From: Prevotella histicola JCM 15637 = DNF00424
GTDB taxonomy: Bacteria; Bacteroidota; Bacteroidia; Bacteroidales; Bacteroidaceae
Assembly (NCBI RefSeq): GCF_000613925.1
Contig: NZ_BAJX01000004.1
Span: 1 to 64,000 of the forward strand
Length of the DNA stretch: 64,000 nt
Direction of reading: 5' to 3'
Below are positions 29,501 to 38,539 of the stretch, piece after piece. Within the stretch, counting starts at the first letter, position 1; every line of letters begins with the position of its first letter. The notes below the pieces were generated by a model, which saw only the letters and a program-made list of their open reading frames with translations, did not search any database and was not told the DNA's origin. A program made the translations under genes and the position numbers.

Positions 29501-30330
29501 TTGGTGTACCACATACCTGCACCTTGTATCCTTACCTTATCACCATATACACGCCATATACCGTCTAACTCGTAAGTTCCTTTAGGAATATATAGTACTT
29601 TAGAACTCTTATCAGCTTCTTTCAGTGCTTCATTGAAAGCATCAAGCCAACTATTATAGTCCTTTTTATAATCCTGAACATTTATTGCTCCTGCTGGTTG
29701 TTTAATCATTGCAGGTATGTTTTCAACCTCTATGAAATCAATTCCACATGCAATAGCCTTTAAATTCTTTATCACAATGTGGTCACCAGGCTTAAGTTTG
29801 CTGTTCAATTTAAAGTGTACTTCATCAAACGCAAAGGCTGGAATGCTTCCAGGTACCTTCTCATCATGAGGATCTCTGGTACCAGGTGTGAAATACTGCC
29901 ACATGTTATAAGAAGAAATGGCAACTGTCTGTTCAGATTGTTTCTTTCCTTTTGCATCATAGACCATAACCTCTAAGGAACTGTTCTTCCCCATACCATC
30001 ATCACTATCAGGCATGGTAAAGCGCATAGTAACGCCATCCCCATATCTGTCAATAGGCAAATCAAGAGAGTCACCATTCGTCAATTCCACATAAGAACGC
30101 TTCGAAGCCTGGGTCGCAATGTCATCTCTACTACAATTGATAGAGACCAACTTCTTAGCAGAACCATAGAATCTGCCATCTTCAGCTTCGTAACGATTAT
30201 AAGGAACTGTTGCTCCACGCCTACCATTAGGGTCTGGACCAGGGATTTTCAGTTTATCAGCCGGCCCAGCATGTGACATCATACTACCTGATATCACCAG
30301 TGTCAATGCAAGTAATAATTTCTTTTTCAT
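26563..30330 (-). CDS. GH87 alpha-1,3-glucanase (mutanase) with four CARDB domains, GH87-1
   Basis: 1255 aa. A signal peptide (cleavage near SHAGPA) is followed by a carbohydrate-binding-like beta-sandwich (RYEAEDG...CGIDFIEVE, about 45-205). A right-handed beta-helix follows (about 210-640), then four CARDB domains in two tandem pairs and the tail YYDLQGRRCG...GVYIHNGKKVVIK. Three aspartates lie in NNFADGVNFCQGT (D379) and GNGDDGLAM (D402, D403). Their 23/24 spacing is that of the catalytic Asp set in characterised GH87 alpha-1,3-glucanases. Predicted endo-hydrolysis of insoluble alpha-1,3-glucan outside the cell. Mycodextranase, the other GH87 activity, cannot be excluded. Confidence 0.85.
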   Translation of the reverse strand: MKKKLLLALTLVISGSMMSHAGPADKLKIPGPDPNGRRGATVPYNRYEAEDGRFYGSAKKLVSINCSRDDIATQASKRSYVELTNGDSLDLPIDRYGDGVTMRFTMPDSDDGMGKNSSLEVMVYDAKGKKQSEQTVAISSYNMWQYFTPGTRDPHDEKVPGSIPAFAFDEVHFKLNSKLKPGDHIVIKNLKAIACGIDFIEVENIPAMIKQPAGAINVQDYKKDYNSWLDAFNEALKEADKSSKVLYIPKGTYELDGIWRVYGDKVRIQGAGMWYTNIKFTSTKDFGGGISGGHPDHGPDGYCKDMEVCDFYMTSNLRSRYRQMAVYKAFMDVWDNSYFHDLWVEHHECGFWFGDYNGKADYCNNVVVANCRIRNNFADGVNFCQGTSNAVVYNCNVRGNGDDGLAMFPDKAAINPDDEKNNAFAYNTVELGWRAGGIAIHGGTDQRAYNNFVSDHGLASGIHVTSDFTTGYRFDNNERQEGVLIENNYVVRCGTYADPVWNNDLAGIDVFNEYGKLRNITFRNNEVYDSPFFGVRVYKDPENILFDGLKLLGCGLSDIKDNFSTTEMSACAIRANNGSATFNNLVIANVGKDRKGNNSTWPVWTDNNKMRADAIKFTYLKNSYVVPEPPYADKTQQGGIIDPMDKLSGYNVKLEGLSWKNAKGSSNLKEGDAVTFEVKIVNTSNVDIPKGVDLAFSVKINGKSSFASRAYDGGLKAHQSIILKANGTWKAKAGACYVEAFADPENNLPKEISKEDNKRFKKFNVHESADDMGSFTPVTGGYDLVVTKILTNTKSIKPGDRVNFSAIVANAGDQNAPAGDVLGVQFQIDGKTDVITWSDDYTQGLDSHNFVKVTACGGTVGKEWTATEGKHTVTAWIDNYGGRYADEINHGNNKFTIELNIPMEEVQYVSNPDKPDNLTGNADENVDPIDNIKGYDVAVTGVRWEKADGNTDLKEGDKVTFKVAIKNTKNVNIPANVALAFKVSLDGGKQTFMSQSYDKGLKAGETVILSIKDAWTATPGSHVMSVLVDPENNLPAEVTKENNKQEKRFNVVGNSDDYGTFTPVTGGYDLVVTKILMNTKSIKPGDRVNFSAIVANAGDKDAPANDILGVQFQIDGKTDIITWSDDYTKGVKSHKFAKVTACGGTIGKDWIATEGKHTVTAWIDNYAGRYAGEVNHNNNKLTIELNIPTGAIRYINNADQPDNLDVIPTGVEAVNAGFEVQDTYYYDLQGRRCGTTAKGLKRGVYIHNGKKVVIK
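26715..28400 (-). repeat. Tandem duplication of a two-CARDB module inside GH87-1
   Basis: The segments at about 26715-27550 and 27585-28400 encode two successive CARDB pairs that are alike in protein and in long DNA stretches. Compare the blocks around 26815 and 27675, which differ at only scattered positions. GH87-2 and GH87-3 have a single pair, so the extra pair arose within this gene. Confidence 0.75.
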
Positions 30331-30951
30331 ACTTCACTTGATTTAGTTTTTAAAAAAGATTGTTTAAAGTGTAGCTCTCAATCGAGCGCCACAAATTTAT
30401 GTTTTACTTACTATTGTTTGATATTTAAAAAGCCAATTACAAACTATTCTTGGGTCTTTTATCTATTAATAATATGATTATCAGTAACTTAAGTTTATCT
30501 TTTTCATTCGCAAATACAAATACAATATCTTTAACTTGGGTGTAAATTCTTCACTATAAGGACCTTGTAAAGACCATAATATTGATTGTAAAAAGGTGAA
30601 TATGTGCATCAAATAAATACTATTGACTATCAATATATTATGTACATTATTTGAGTTTTTATAGACATAATATATTTATATTTATTCAATATGCCGTTTA
30701 TAACAATCTATCTTGGCTTCTTTTGCCATGATTTTATTACGAAAAACATAACGGTAAATACGGTAATTCTAAGTGTGTATATACCCATTCTAAGAAATAA
30801 TATTACTGTTTTATTGAGAAGTCTGTAGACTAAGTCTGGTGATATTACCATCTGCTTACTTGTATGAAACAAGAGAATAAAAAATACTTTTCTCTTGTTT
30901 CGTTTATCAATAGTATCCTTGTAATGTAAGATAAATTCATATTAAGGATTC

Positions 30952-31054
30952 AATAGATGCTCTTTTGCATTGTAAAAGGTGCCCTTTTGCATGATAAAAG
31001 ATGCCCTTTTACACTTCAAAAGACGCCCTTTTGCAACGTAAAAGGGCGTCTTTT
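30952..31054 (+). repeat. 22-nt-period array, family I (copy 3, forward)
   Basis: Five cores at 22-nt period. The first is degenerate (AATAGATGCTCTTTT) and the last is AAAAGGGCGTCTTTT. The right flank is TTTATAACTATATGATTATC followed by TGATGGTTACAAAG. Confidence 0.9.
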
Positions 31055-31207
31055 ACAACGCTGTTTATAACTATATGATTATCTGATGGTTACAAAGTCT
31101 AAAATAATTGGTTTCCCTTGATTATTGAATTTATAGGATAAAAATATTGTAAAGATATTTATATAACATCCATATTACCTACCAAGTAGTTTCAAACCAT
31201 AAAAAAA

Positions 31208-31237
31208 GAATCGGTTGGAAGCGCTCCCAACCGATTC
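31208..31237 (-). terminator. Terminator of GH87-2
   Basis: GAATCGGTTGG pairs with CCAACCGATTC; the minus strand continues into seven T. Located 43 nt past the GH87-2 stop. Confidence 0.88.
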
Positions 31238-31279
31238 TGAATATGCTATAACTAACTGTTTTTACAGTAATATTAAAGT

Positions 31280-34183
31280 TTACTTTATAATAACCTTCTT
31301 ACCACAATGGATGTAAACACCCTTCTTGAGACCCTCAGTTGTTGTGCCATAACGGCGACCCTGGAGGTCGTAGTAATAAGAATCCTTCACGCTTTGCACT
31401 GCATTTACAGCCTCAATGCCATCCGTACCATCGATATTGTCTGGCTTATCAGGATTGTTAATGAACTGAACAGGACTCATAGGGATATTCAACTCAATTG
31501 TGAACTTGTTATTATCATGGTTTATTTCACCTGCATAACGACCTCCGTAGTTGTCAATCCATGCTGTAACGGTGTGCTTCCCCTCTGTAGCAGTCCACTC
31601 TTTGCCTGCTGTACCACCATTGGCTGTTACCTTAACAAACTCATGTGACTTCACACCTTTCCTATAATCATCGGACCAAGTGATGACCTCTGTCTTACCA
31701 TCAATCTGGAATTGAATGCCAAGAACATCACCAGCAGGAGCATCTTGATCACCAGCATTGGCTACAATGGCTGAGAAATTAACCTTATCACCAGGCTTGA
31801 TTGACTTCGTATTCATAAGAATCTTCGTCACAACAAGGTCATAACCACCCGTTACAGGAGTGAAAGTACCATTATTATCTGGGGCTTCATAAACATTAAA
31901 CTGCTTAACACGCTTGTTGTCATCCTTTGATGTTTCCTTCGGTAAGTTGTTCTCTGGGTCGGCAATAGCCTCAACTTTACAAACTCCAAGCTTGGCAATC
32001 CAAGAACCATTAGCAGTAAGAATGACAGACTTACCAGCCTTCAAACCGCCCTCAAAGTCATCACTTATTGCTGCAGATTCACCATTAATCTTGACTTCAA
32101 AAGCAAGAGCTACATCCTTAGGGATATCTACATTTGATGTATTAGTAATCTTTACACGAAATGTTACAGCATCACCTTCCTTCAAATCAGAGCTACCTTT
32201 AGCATTCTTCCAGCTGATACCTTCCAGCTTAACATTATAACCTGACAGTCCATCCATTGGGTCAATGATTCCACCTTGCTGATCTTTGTCAGCGTATGGA
32301 GGCTCTGGAGCAACGTATTTCTTCTTTATATTAGTGTATTTAATGGCGTCAGCTTTCTGCTGATTGTTGTTCGTCCAGAGTGGCCAAGTCTGATTATTAC
32401 CCAATACATCCTTATGAACATTACCTATTTCAAGACCATCAAAGATTGGAGTTGCTTGGTCTGCACGAATGGCACAGAAGGTCACTGGCGTTGTAGAATA
32501 GCTAGTTGACATACCTGTAAGACCAGCTCCAAGGATCTTTGTATTGATAAACTTAATATTATCAGGGTCATTTAATACTGTTATTCCGAAGCATGGAGCA
32601 TCATAAATCTCCGTATTATAGAACGTAATATTCTGCAGACTACCACCCGTTTTATGCACATCCAGAGCTGCAAGGTCATTACCAAATATGTCACAATTGG
32701 TTCCGCTACGCACAATAGTATTGTTTTCGAACTTTATACCATCAGGTTTATTATTAGCATTAAACTTAGTTCCAGGGAAAGTTGAGTTCAAATGAATACC
32801 TGCAGCCAATGCCATATCAGTGACAAAGTTATTATATATGTGGTGACCAGTACCTCCATAGACAGCTATACCACCAGCACGCCAACCTAATTCTACCGTG
32901 TTATATGCGAAAATATTATCATGTAAATCACGTGCTCCACAAGCATCTTGATTCCATGTTGCAAGTCCATCATCACCATTACCACGCACACTACAGTTAT
33001 AAACGGTGGCATTAGAGGTTCCTTGTGCAAAGTTTACACCATCTGCTAAGTTGTTACGAATACGGCAATTGGCGATCTTTATGCCATCACTATAATCCAT
33101 CTTACCGTTATAATCACCAATCCAGAAACCACATTCGAAGTGCTCTTCCCATATATCATGGAAGTAACTGCCATCCGTATATACGTCCATGAAGCACTTG
33201 TAAATAGCCATCTGATCCATACGGCTGCGTAATGCAGAGTTGATATACATGTTACAGAACTCTATTTTCTTACTATAACCATCAGGACCATGCGAACCAT
33301 TACCACCTGAAATACCACCACCTTCTTTATTAGGATTAGTAAATTTGATGTTAGTATACCACATACCAGCACCGGTAATCGTCACATTATCAGCAAAAAT
33401 ACGCCATACTTTTCCTAAATTATAGGTACCAGCTGGAATATAAAGAGTTCTTGATGGAGAGGCTTCTGCATCCTTAACGGCTTGTATGAAAGCATCACCC
33501 CAATCACCACCAGCAGCCATGTTCTTATATTTTGTATCCTGTATGCTGATTGAACCAGCTGGTTGTTTAATCTTAGCAGGTACGTTTTCAACCTCAATAA
33601 AGTCTAAACCATACTCCATGTTACGTGAATCATCATTCTTAACAGTAATAACATCACCTGGTTTAACCTTATTATTTAACTTGAAATGTACTTCATCAAA
33701 GGCAAAACATCTAAAATCACCACCCGGTACATCCTTAGGATAAGGGTCATTTAGATTGAAATACTGCCACATAAAGTAAGATGTAAGCTTTACAGTCTGG
33801 TCTTTATTACCGTTTACATACACATCTAATGATCCATTCTCGCCCATTCCGTTAGGTGAATCCTTCATTGTGAAACGCATTGTAACACCATCACCATTTC
33901 TGTCTATCTTGAAGTTGACAGCAGAACCTTTAGATGATAAGTCTACATAAGACTGTTTTGAAGCCTGAGTAGCAATGTCCTTGCGTCCATAAGATGTAGT
34001 CTTCTTTGCTGCACCACCCGAAAGTTCTCCGTTTTCAGCCTCATAACGATTATAAGGAACCGTCGCTCCGCGTCTTCCATTGGCATCAGGTCCAGGTACT
34101 TTCAGCTTGTCTGCTGGTCCTGCCTGTGACATTAGTGTTCCTGAAAGCACCAATGTCAATGCAAGTAATAATTTCTTTTTCAT
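31280..34183 (-). CDS. GH87 alpha-1,3-glucanase (mutanase) with two CARDB domains, GH87-2
   Basis: 967 aa, paralogue of GH87-1. Signal peptide (SQAGPA), binding module with RYEAENG, right-handed beta-helix and two CARDB domains. The tail is YYDLQGRRYG...GVYIHCGKKVIIK. Catalytic-type aspartates are D381 (NNLADGVNFAQGT) and D404/D405 (GNGDDGLATW), spacing 23/24. Its N-terminal 40 residues are almost the same as GH87-1, so duplication is recent at that end. It carries its own leader and terminator, indicating separate transcription units in tandem. Same predicted secreted endo-alpha-1,3-glucanase role. Confidence 0.85.
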   Translation of the reverse strand: MKKKLLLALTLVLSGTLMSQAGPADKLKVPGPDANGRRGATVPYNRYEAENGELSGGAAKKTTSYGRKDIATQASKQSYVDLSSKGSAVNFKIDRNGDGVTMRFTMKDSPNGMGENGSLDVYVNGNKDQTVKLTSYFMWQYFNLNDPYPKDVPGGDFRCFAFDEVHFKLNNKVKPGDVITVKNDDSRNMEYGLDFIEVENVPAKIKQPAGSISIQDTKYKNMAAGGDWGDAFIQAVKDAEASPSRTLYIPAGTYNLGKVWRIFADNVTITGAGMWYTNIKFTNPNKEGGGISGGNGSHGPDGYSKKIEFCNMYINSALRSRMDQMAIYKCFMDVYTDGSYFHDIWEEHFECGFWIGDYNGKMDYSDGIKIANCRIRNNLADGVNFAQGTSNATVYNCSVRGNGDDGLATWNQDACGARDLHDNIFAYNTVELGWRAGGIAVYGGTGHHIYNNFVTDMALAAGIHLNSTFPGTKFNANNKPDGIKFENNTIVRSGTNCDIFGNDLAALDVHKTGGSLQNITFYNTEIYDAPCFGITVLNDPDNIKFINTKILGAGLTGMSTSYSTTPVTFCAIRADQATPIFDGLEIGNVHKDVLGNNQTWPLWTNNNQQKADAIKYTNIKKKYVAPEPPYADKDQQGGIIDPMDGLSGYNVKLEGISWKNAKGSSDLKEGDAVTFRVKITNTSNVDIPKDVALAFEVKINGESAAISDDFEGGLKAGKSVILTANGSWIAKLGVCKVEAIADPENNLPKETSKDDNKRVKQFNVYEAPDNNGTFTPVTGGYDLVVTKILMNTKSIKPGDKVNFSAIVANAGDQDAPAGDVLGIQFQIDGKTEVITWSDDYRKGVKSHEFVKVTANGGTAGKEWTATEGKHTVTAWIDNYGGRYAGEINHDNNKFTIELNIPMSPVQFINNPDKPDNIDGTDGIEAVNAVQSVKDSYYYDLQGRRYGTTTEGLKKGVYIHCGKKVIIK

Positions 34184-34388
34184 CTCTACTTGATTTAGTT
34201 TCTAAAAGGATTTATAAAGTGTTATTTCTCATTTTATATCGACAAAATTATGACATTACTACCATTTAGTGAAGGATAAAAACCCGATTACAAATTAATT
34301 TAGCTTAATATAAACTACCTATATCTGATTATCAGCTACTTACATATCATAATTTCCTTTGTAATACAAAGAAAATATTGATAATTTT

Positions 34389-34407
34389 AAGTGTAATTAC
34401 ATCACTT
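34389..34407 (-). promoter_or_regulatory. Operator-like inverted repeat upstream of GH87-2
   Basis: The bases are AAGTGTAATTACATCACTT, an AAGTG-N9-CACTT inverted repeat 206 nt from the start codon. Position and spacing match the vestigial unit exactly. Confidence 0.5.
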
Positions 34408-34721
34408 TTATAGGTTTATTGGCAGCTTAATAAGGGTTATAAAAGTTATTTACATCCATATATTTAATATTATTGGTAATCAATTAGTTATGTTACTAAC
34501 ACTGAATAAAGATACGTTCTATACTTTATATTTATCTAATACGTCCCTATAACGACTTTGCGATTTTATCTTTTTGTTGTAATTTCGCTGTCAGAAAGAA
34601 TTAAAATCTTCAGGAAATTAATCTGTTTTTTTGATCTTTAGTGTAGTATAATAATAAAAGTAGTTCTTCCATAGGACAACAAAAGAATTTTAGGTTTAGT
34701 CATAAACGAATACTTCATTAC

Positions 34722-34834
34722 GATATTTAGTATATATGTATTTGTTATTTGGGTAATTTGAGTAACTTTATTAAACTCACATCACTAGTTAATTAAAGTT
34801 TGACAGAGCTTGTCGGGAGACAAGCTCTGTTTTT
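34722..34834 (+). ncRNA. Candidate small RNA or terminator block, copy C
   Basis: Homologous to 25969-26092. The hairpin at 34803-34830 (ACAGAGCTTGTC, loop GGGA, GACAAGCTCTGT) is a perfect 12-bp stem with a GNRA loop, followed by TTTTGTTTT. The conserved 44-nt segment starts at 34722. Covariation in the stem between copies supports an RNA function. Confidence 0.45.
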
Positions 34835-34867
34835 GTTTTATGTAATAAAAAATACTATCAGCAATTC

Positions 34868-34970
34868 AATAGGTGCTCTTTTGCATTGTAAAAGACACCC
34901 TTTTGCACTTCAAAAGATGCCCTTTTACACTCTAAAAGACGCCCTTTTGCAACGTAAAAGATGCCCTTTT
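34868..34970 (+). repeat. 22-nt-period array, family I (copy 4, forward)
   Basis: Five cores at 22-nt period, first AATAGGTGCTCTTTT (degenerate), last AAAAGATGCCCTTTT. The right flank is TTTATAACTATCTGATTGC followed by TTGATGGTTACAAAG. Confidence 0.9.
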
Positions 34971-35120
34971 ACAAGCCTGTTTATAACTATCTGATTGCTT
35001 GATGGTTACAAAGACAAAAATAATAGGTTTTCCATCGTTAAAGAAAATATGAAAAAAAAATATTGTAAAGATGTTTCTTCAACTTTATAAGCATGACATT
35101 CCAGTTCTTAAAGCACAAAA

Positions 35121-35151
35121 AAATCGGTTGGAATAGCTTTCCAACCGATTT
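35121..35151 (-). terminator. Terminator of GH87-3
   Basis: AAATCGGTTGGAA and TTCCAACCGATTT form a perfect stem around a short loop; the minus strand runs into a T tract. Same family as the other two GH87 terminators. Confidence 0.88.
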
Positions 35152-35195
35152 CTTATTGTGGCTATCGTAGAATGGTTCTACGAGTATAAATAACA

Positions 35196-38086
35196 TTACT
35201 TGACAATGACTTTCTTGCCATTGTGGATGTAAACACCTCTTCTTAAACCATCAGTTGTTGTACCATAACGGTTGCCCTGAAGGTCATAGTAATAACCATC
35301 ATTAGCCTTCACGTCAGTGTTTACATGCTCAATACCATTGGTATTACCCTTTCCATCACCAAGATCGTCTGGCTGATCAGGATTGTTGATGAACTTAATC
35401 TCCTCAAGTGGAATGTTCAATTCAATGGTAAACTTATTATTATCATGATTGATTTCATCAGCATAACGACCATTATAGTTATCTATCCATGCCGTTACTG
35501 TGTGCTTACCAGGCGTTGCAACCCACTCATTACCTTGCTGACCGCCATTTGCTGTGACTTTAGCAAACTGGTGAGACTTCACACCTTGTGTGTAATTATC
35601 TGACCATGTGATAACATTTGTATTGTTATCAATGATAAACTCTACACCCAATTGCTGTCCTGCAGGAGCATCCTTATCACCAGCATTGGCAACATAAGCA
35701 GAGAAGTTTACTCTGTCACCTGGCTTAATACTCTTCTTATTGGTGAGGATTTTGGTCACAACAAGGTCGTAACCACCTGTTACTGGAGTGAATGAACCTT
35801 ATTATCAGATGACTCTTGTACGTTAAATCTCTTCGTACGGGTATTGTTTGCCTTATTCGTATCATCACTCAGACGGTTGCGATAGTCGACCTCTGCAACA
35901 ATAGTATGCCCACCAGGTTGTGCTGACCATGTAGAGTTTGTTGAAACAATGATAGGCTGATTGGCTTTAAGACCATTCTTGTTGTCATCGGTAACATAGC
36001 TTTCCTTACCATCAACCGTAACCTTTACACCAATCTTCACACCTGCAGGGATATCCTTATTACATACAAGAGAGGTCCTGAATGTTACCTGGTCACCTTC
36101 CTTAAGGTTGGTATCACCACTTGCATTCTCCCAACGTAGACCCTTCAAAGATATGTCATAGTTGGTAATTCCATCCATAGGATCAACTACACCACCACCT
36201 TGGTTCTTGTCAGCTTCAGGTGCTTCAGGTACATTATAGCTGACATCAGAGAGATAATCATAGCTTACTGACTTAGCAAGAGCCTCATTATTATCAGTCC
36301 ATAAAGGCCATGTCTTATTGTTACCAACCTTATCTGGGCTTACATTAGCAATCTTCAGACCATCGATAAACTTGACATTATCGTTCTCTAAACGGATAGC
36401 AGCCGTAGAATGTTCCCATGTTGAGTACTTCGTTGTCTGCCCTGCAAGAGATGCACCGAGTATCTCTGTCTTCTTAAACACAATACCTGTTGGACCTTTA
36501 AATATACGAATAGCATCAAAAGGAGAGTCATAAATCTTCGTATTATTAAAGGTAACGTTGCGTACATCACCCTTAATATCGATTGCAGCAAGGTCTTCAT
36601 GCCAGCTATCATCATTCGTACCACAACGTACAAGGATGTTATTATCGAAGCTGATGTTCTGTGTATTCTTGAATTTAGGACCATCAAAGATGTCATTCAA
36701 GTGTATACCAGCTGACATAAACATATCAGCAAGGTAGTTATTGTAGACCTTATGCCCATTACCACCATATATAGCAATACCTCCAGCACGCCAAATAAAC
36801 TCAATAGTGTTGTAAGCAAAGGTGTTGTTTGACTCATCATGGGCTCCTTGATTATCATGATTCCACATTGCAAGACCATCATCACCATTGTTACGGATGC
36901 TACAATTGTATACAGTAGCATCTGAAGTACCCTGACAGAAGTTAACTCCATCAGCGAAATTGTTGCGGATTCGACAGTTATATATCTTCAAACCGCTGCT
37001 ATAATCAATCTTTCCATTATAGTCAGCTATCCAAAAACCACACTCAAAGTGGTCCTCCCAGATATCATGAATAGCACTTCCACCCTTGAAAACATCCATG
37101 AAACACTTGTAAACTGCCTTCTGGTCCCAACGACTTCTTAGGTTTGAGTTGATATAAAAGTTACTTATATCCATGTTATTGCAGTAATCATCAGGTCCAT
37201 GTGAGCCATTACCACCAGAGATACCACCACCAAATGGGTTAGGATTGGTAAACTTAAGGTTTGTATACCATATACCAGCACCAGTGATTTTCACGTCTGA
37301 TCCATAGATATACCATATACCACTGAGCTCATAAGTACCTGCTGGTATATAGAGTTTCTTTGACCCTGCATCAGCATCTTTCAGTGCTTCTTCAAACGCT
37401 TTAAGGTAATCGTTACCCTTAATGTACTGCTTATACTTCGTATCAGTTACACTAACAGCCCCTGCAGGACGGTCAATTTCTTGTGGAACAACCTCTGTCT
37501 CGATGAAATCAACGCCATATTTCAGTCCTTTTGCACCAGAACTCTGAATACGAATACGGTCATTAACATGCAAAGGCTTGTTCAAAATGAAGTGAGTTTC
37601 ATCAAAAGCGAAACATCCAACACCATTATCATTCTTATCAGAAGGGTTTCCGCTGGCAAAATACTGCCACATATAATAAGAAGTAAGGTCAACAGTCTGC
37701 ACCTTTTTCTCGTTGATATAGATATCTAATGACCCATTCTGCCCCATACCATCTGGTGTATCAGGCATTGTAAAGCGCAGAGTTACACCGTTGGCATTGG
37801 TCTTCATGGTCCATTCAGCATACGAACCATTTGACGGTAGTTCTATGTATGACTGCTTAGAAGCTTGTGTTGCGATATCCGTACGCTTCCAGTTTGCCGA
37901 CTTAACAAGCGTAGCTCCGCCACCAAGCTTAGCCGTTTCGGAATCATAACGAGTATAAGGCATCAACGCACCTACACGTCCATTAGCATCTGCAGAGGGC
38001 ACATTGATATCGTCCGCATAGCTTGCATGCGACATCAAAGTACCAGTAAGCAGCAGTGTTAATGCTATAAAAAATTTCTTTTTCAT
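35196..38086 (-). CDS. GH87 alpha-1,3-glucanase (mutanase) with two CARDB domains, GH87-3, frameshifted near 35800
   Basis: Two frames (35780-38086 and 35196-35759) join into 963 aa if one A is restored near 35800, reading ESSDNKGSFTPVTGGYDLVVTKIL, as in the paralogues. Signal peptide (SHASYA), binding module (RYDSETAKLGG), beta-helix and two CARDB domains. The tail is YYDLQGNRYG...GVYIHNGKKVIVK. Catalytic-type aspartates D379 (NNFADGVNFCQGT) and D402/D403 (NNGDDGLAMW) are intact. It is the most diverged of the three paralogues and lies first in the tandem. Probably an assembly indel; a real break would only remove the last CARDB domain and tail. Confidence 0.82.
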
Positions 38087-38539
38087 ACTTTTACTTTATT
38101 TATCCTTTTAAAAAACTATTGTATACAATCATTTTAAACCTTCTCATTACAAATGTATTACATTCCAATAAGATATGGGCGTTAAAGAAAACTATTATAA
38201 ATCATATTGTTCTAATACAAAAAATATTTTACTGATTATCAATAGATTAAGTTCTGAGAAAAACTCATTTATACAAAGAAAGAAAAGCTATTTTAAGTCG
38301 TAAAAAAGCTATTTATCGAGTAATTTGGCTGAAATAACGTCTTAAACTATTGTTTTCTGAAGATTAATGGCTAAGAATGAATTGATATTTTTTATATAAA
38401 GTAATAAGTAAAGAATAAAAAAAATGTTACTTATATAGTGTTGTACAAAGTATGAAATGTCCTGCTTTTAAATGAAAATCCTCATGAAGATAAGCATAAA
38501 TCTTCATGAGGATCAGTATCAATAAGTAACCTTATCGGC
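38087..38539. other. Leader of GH87-3
   Basis: AT-rich. A degenerate copy of the operator-like element lies near 38295 (AAGTCGTAAAAAAGCTATTT), 209 nt from the GH87-3 ATG. The terminator of the DUF3108 gene is at 38478-38513. Unlike the other GH87 leaders it has no 22-nt array. Confidence 0.5.
38478..38513 (-). terminator. Terminator of the DUF3108 gene
   Basis: ATCCTCATGAAGAT and ATCTTCATGAGGAT form a perfect 14-bp stem with an 8-nt loop; the minus strand continues TTTTCATTT. 27 nt past the stop. Confidence 0.85.

Larger units (their letters stand above)
30331..31279. other. Leader of GH87-1 and intergenic region to GH87-2
   Basis: Contains the GH87-1 5' leader with the weak operator-like element (30538-30556), a plus-strand hairpin (30866-30901, GAAACAAGAGAA with TTCTCTTGTTTC), a family I array (30952-31054) and the GH87-2 terminator (31208-31237). 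The part near 30660-30740 aligns with 25780-25850 and 34530-34610. No gene seen. Confidence 0.55.
34184..35195. other. Leader of GH87-2 and intergenic region to GH87-3
   Basis: Contains the GH87-2 leader, the operator-like AAGTG-N9-CACTT (34389-34407), the conserved hairpin block (34722-34834), a family I array (34868-34970) and the GH87-3 terminator (35121-35151). A 64-codon plus ORF at 34800-34994 runs through hairpin and array and is not credible. Confidence 0.55.

Noticed and set aside
34800..34994. 64-codon plus-strand ORF
   Set aside because: Consists of the hairpin and the repeat array translated; the repetitive peptide (LLQRKRCPF-like) is an artefact.
26563..38086. Beta-helix proteins as pectate lyases
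   Set aside because: The fold looks alike, but the Asp triad spacing (23/24), the N-terminal binding module and the neighbouring alpha-glucan enzymes fit GH87; no pectin-related gene is nearby.
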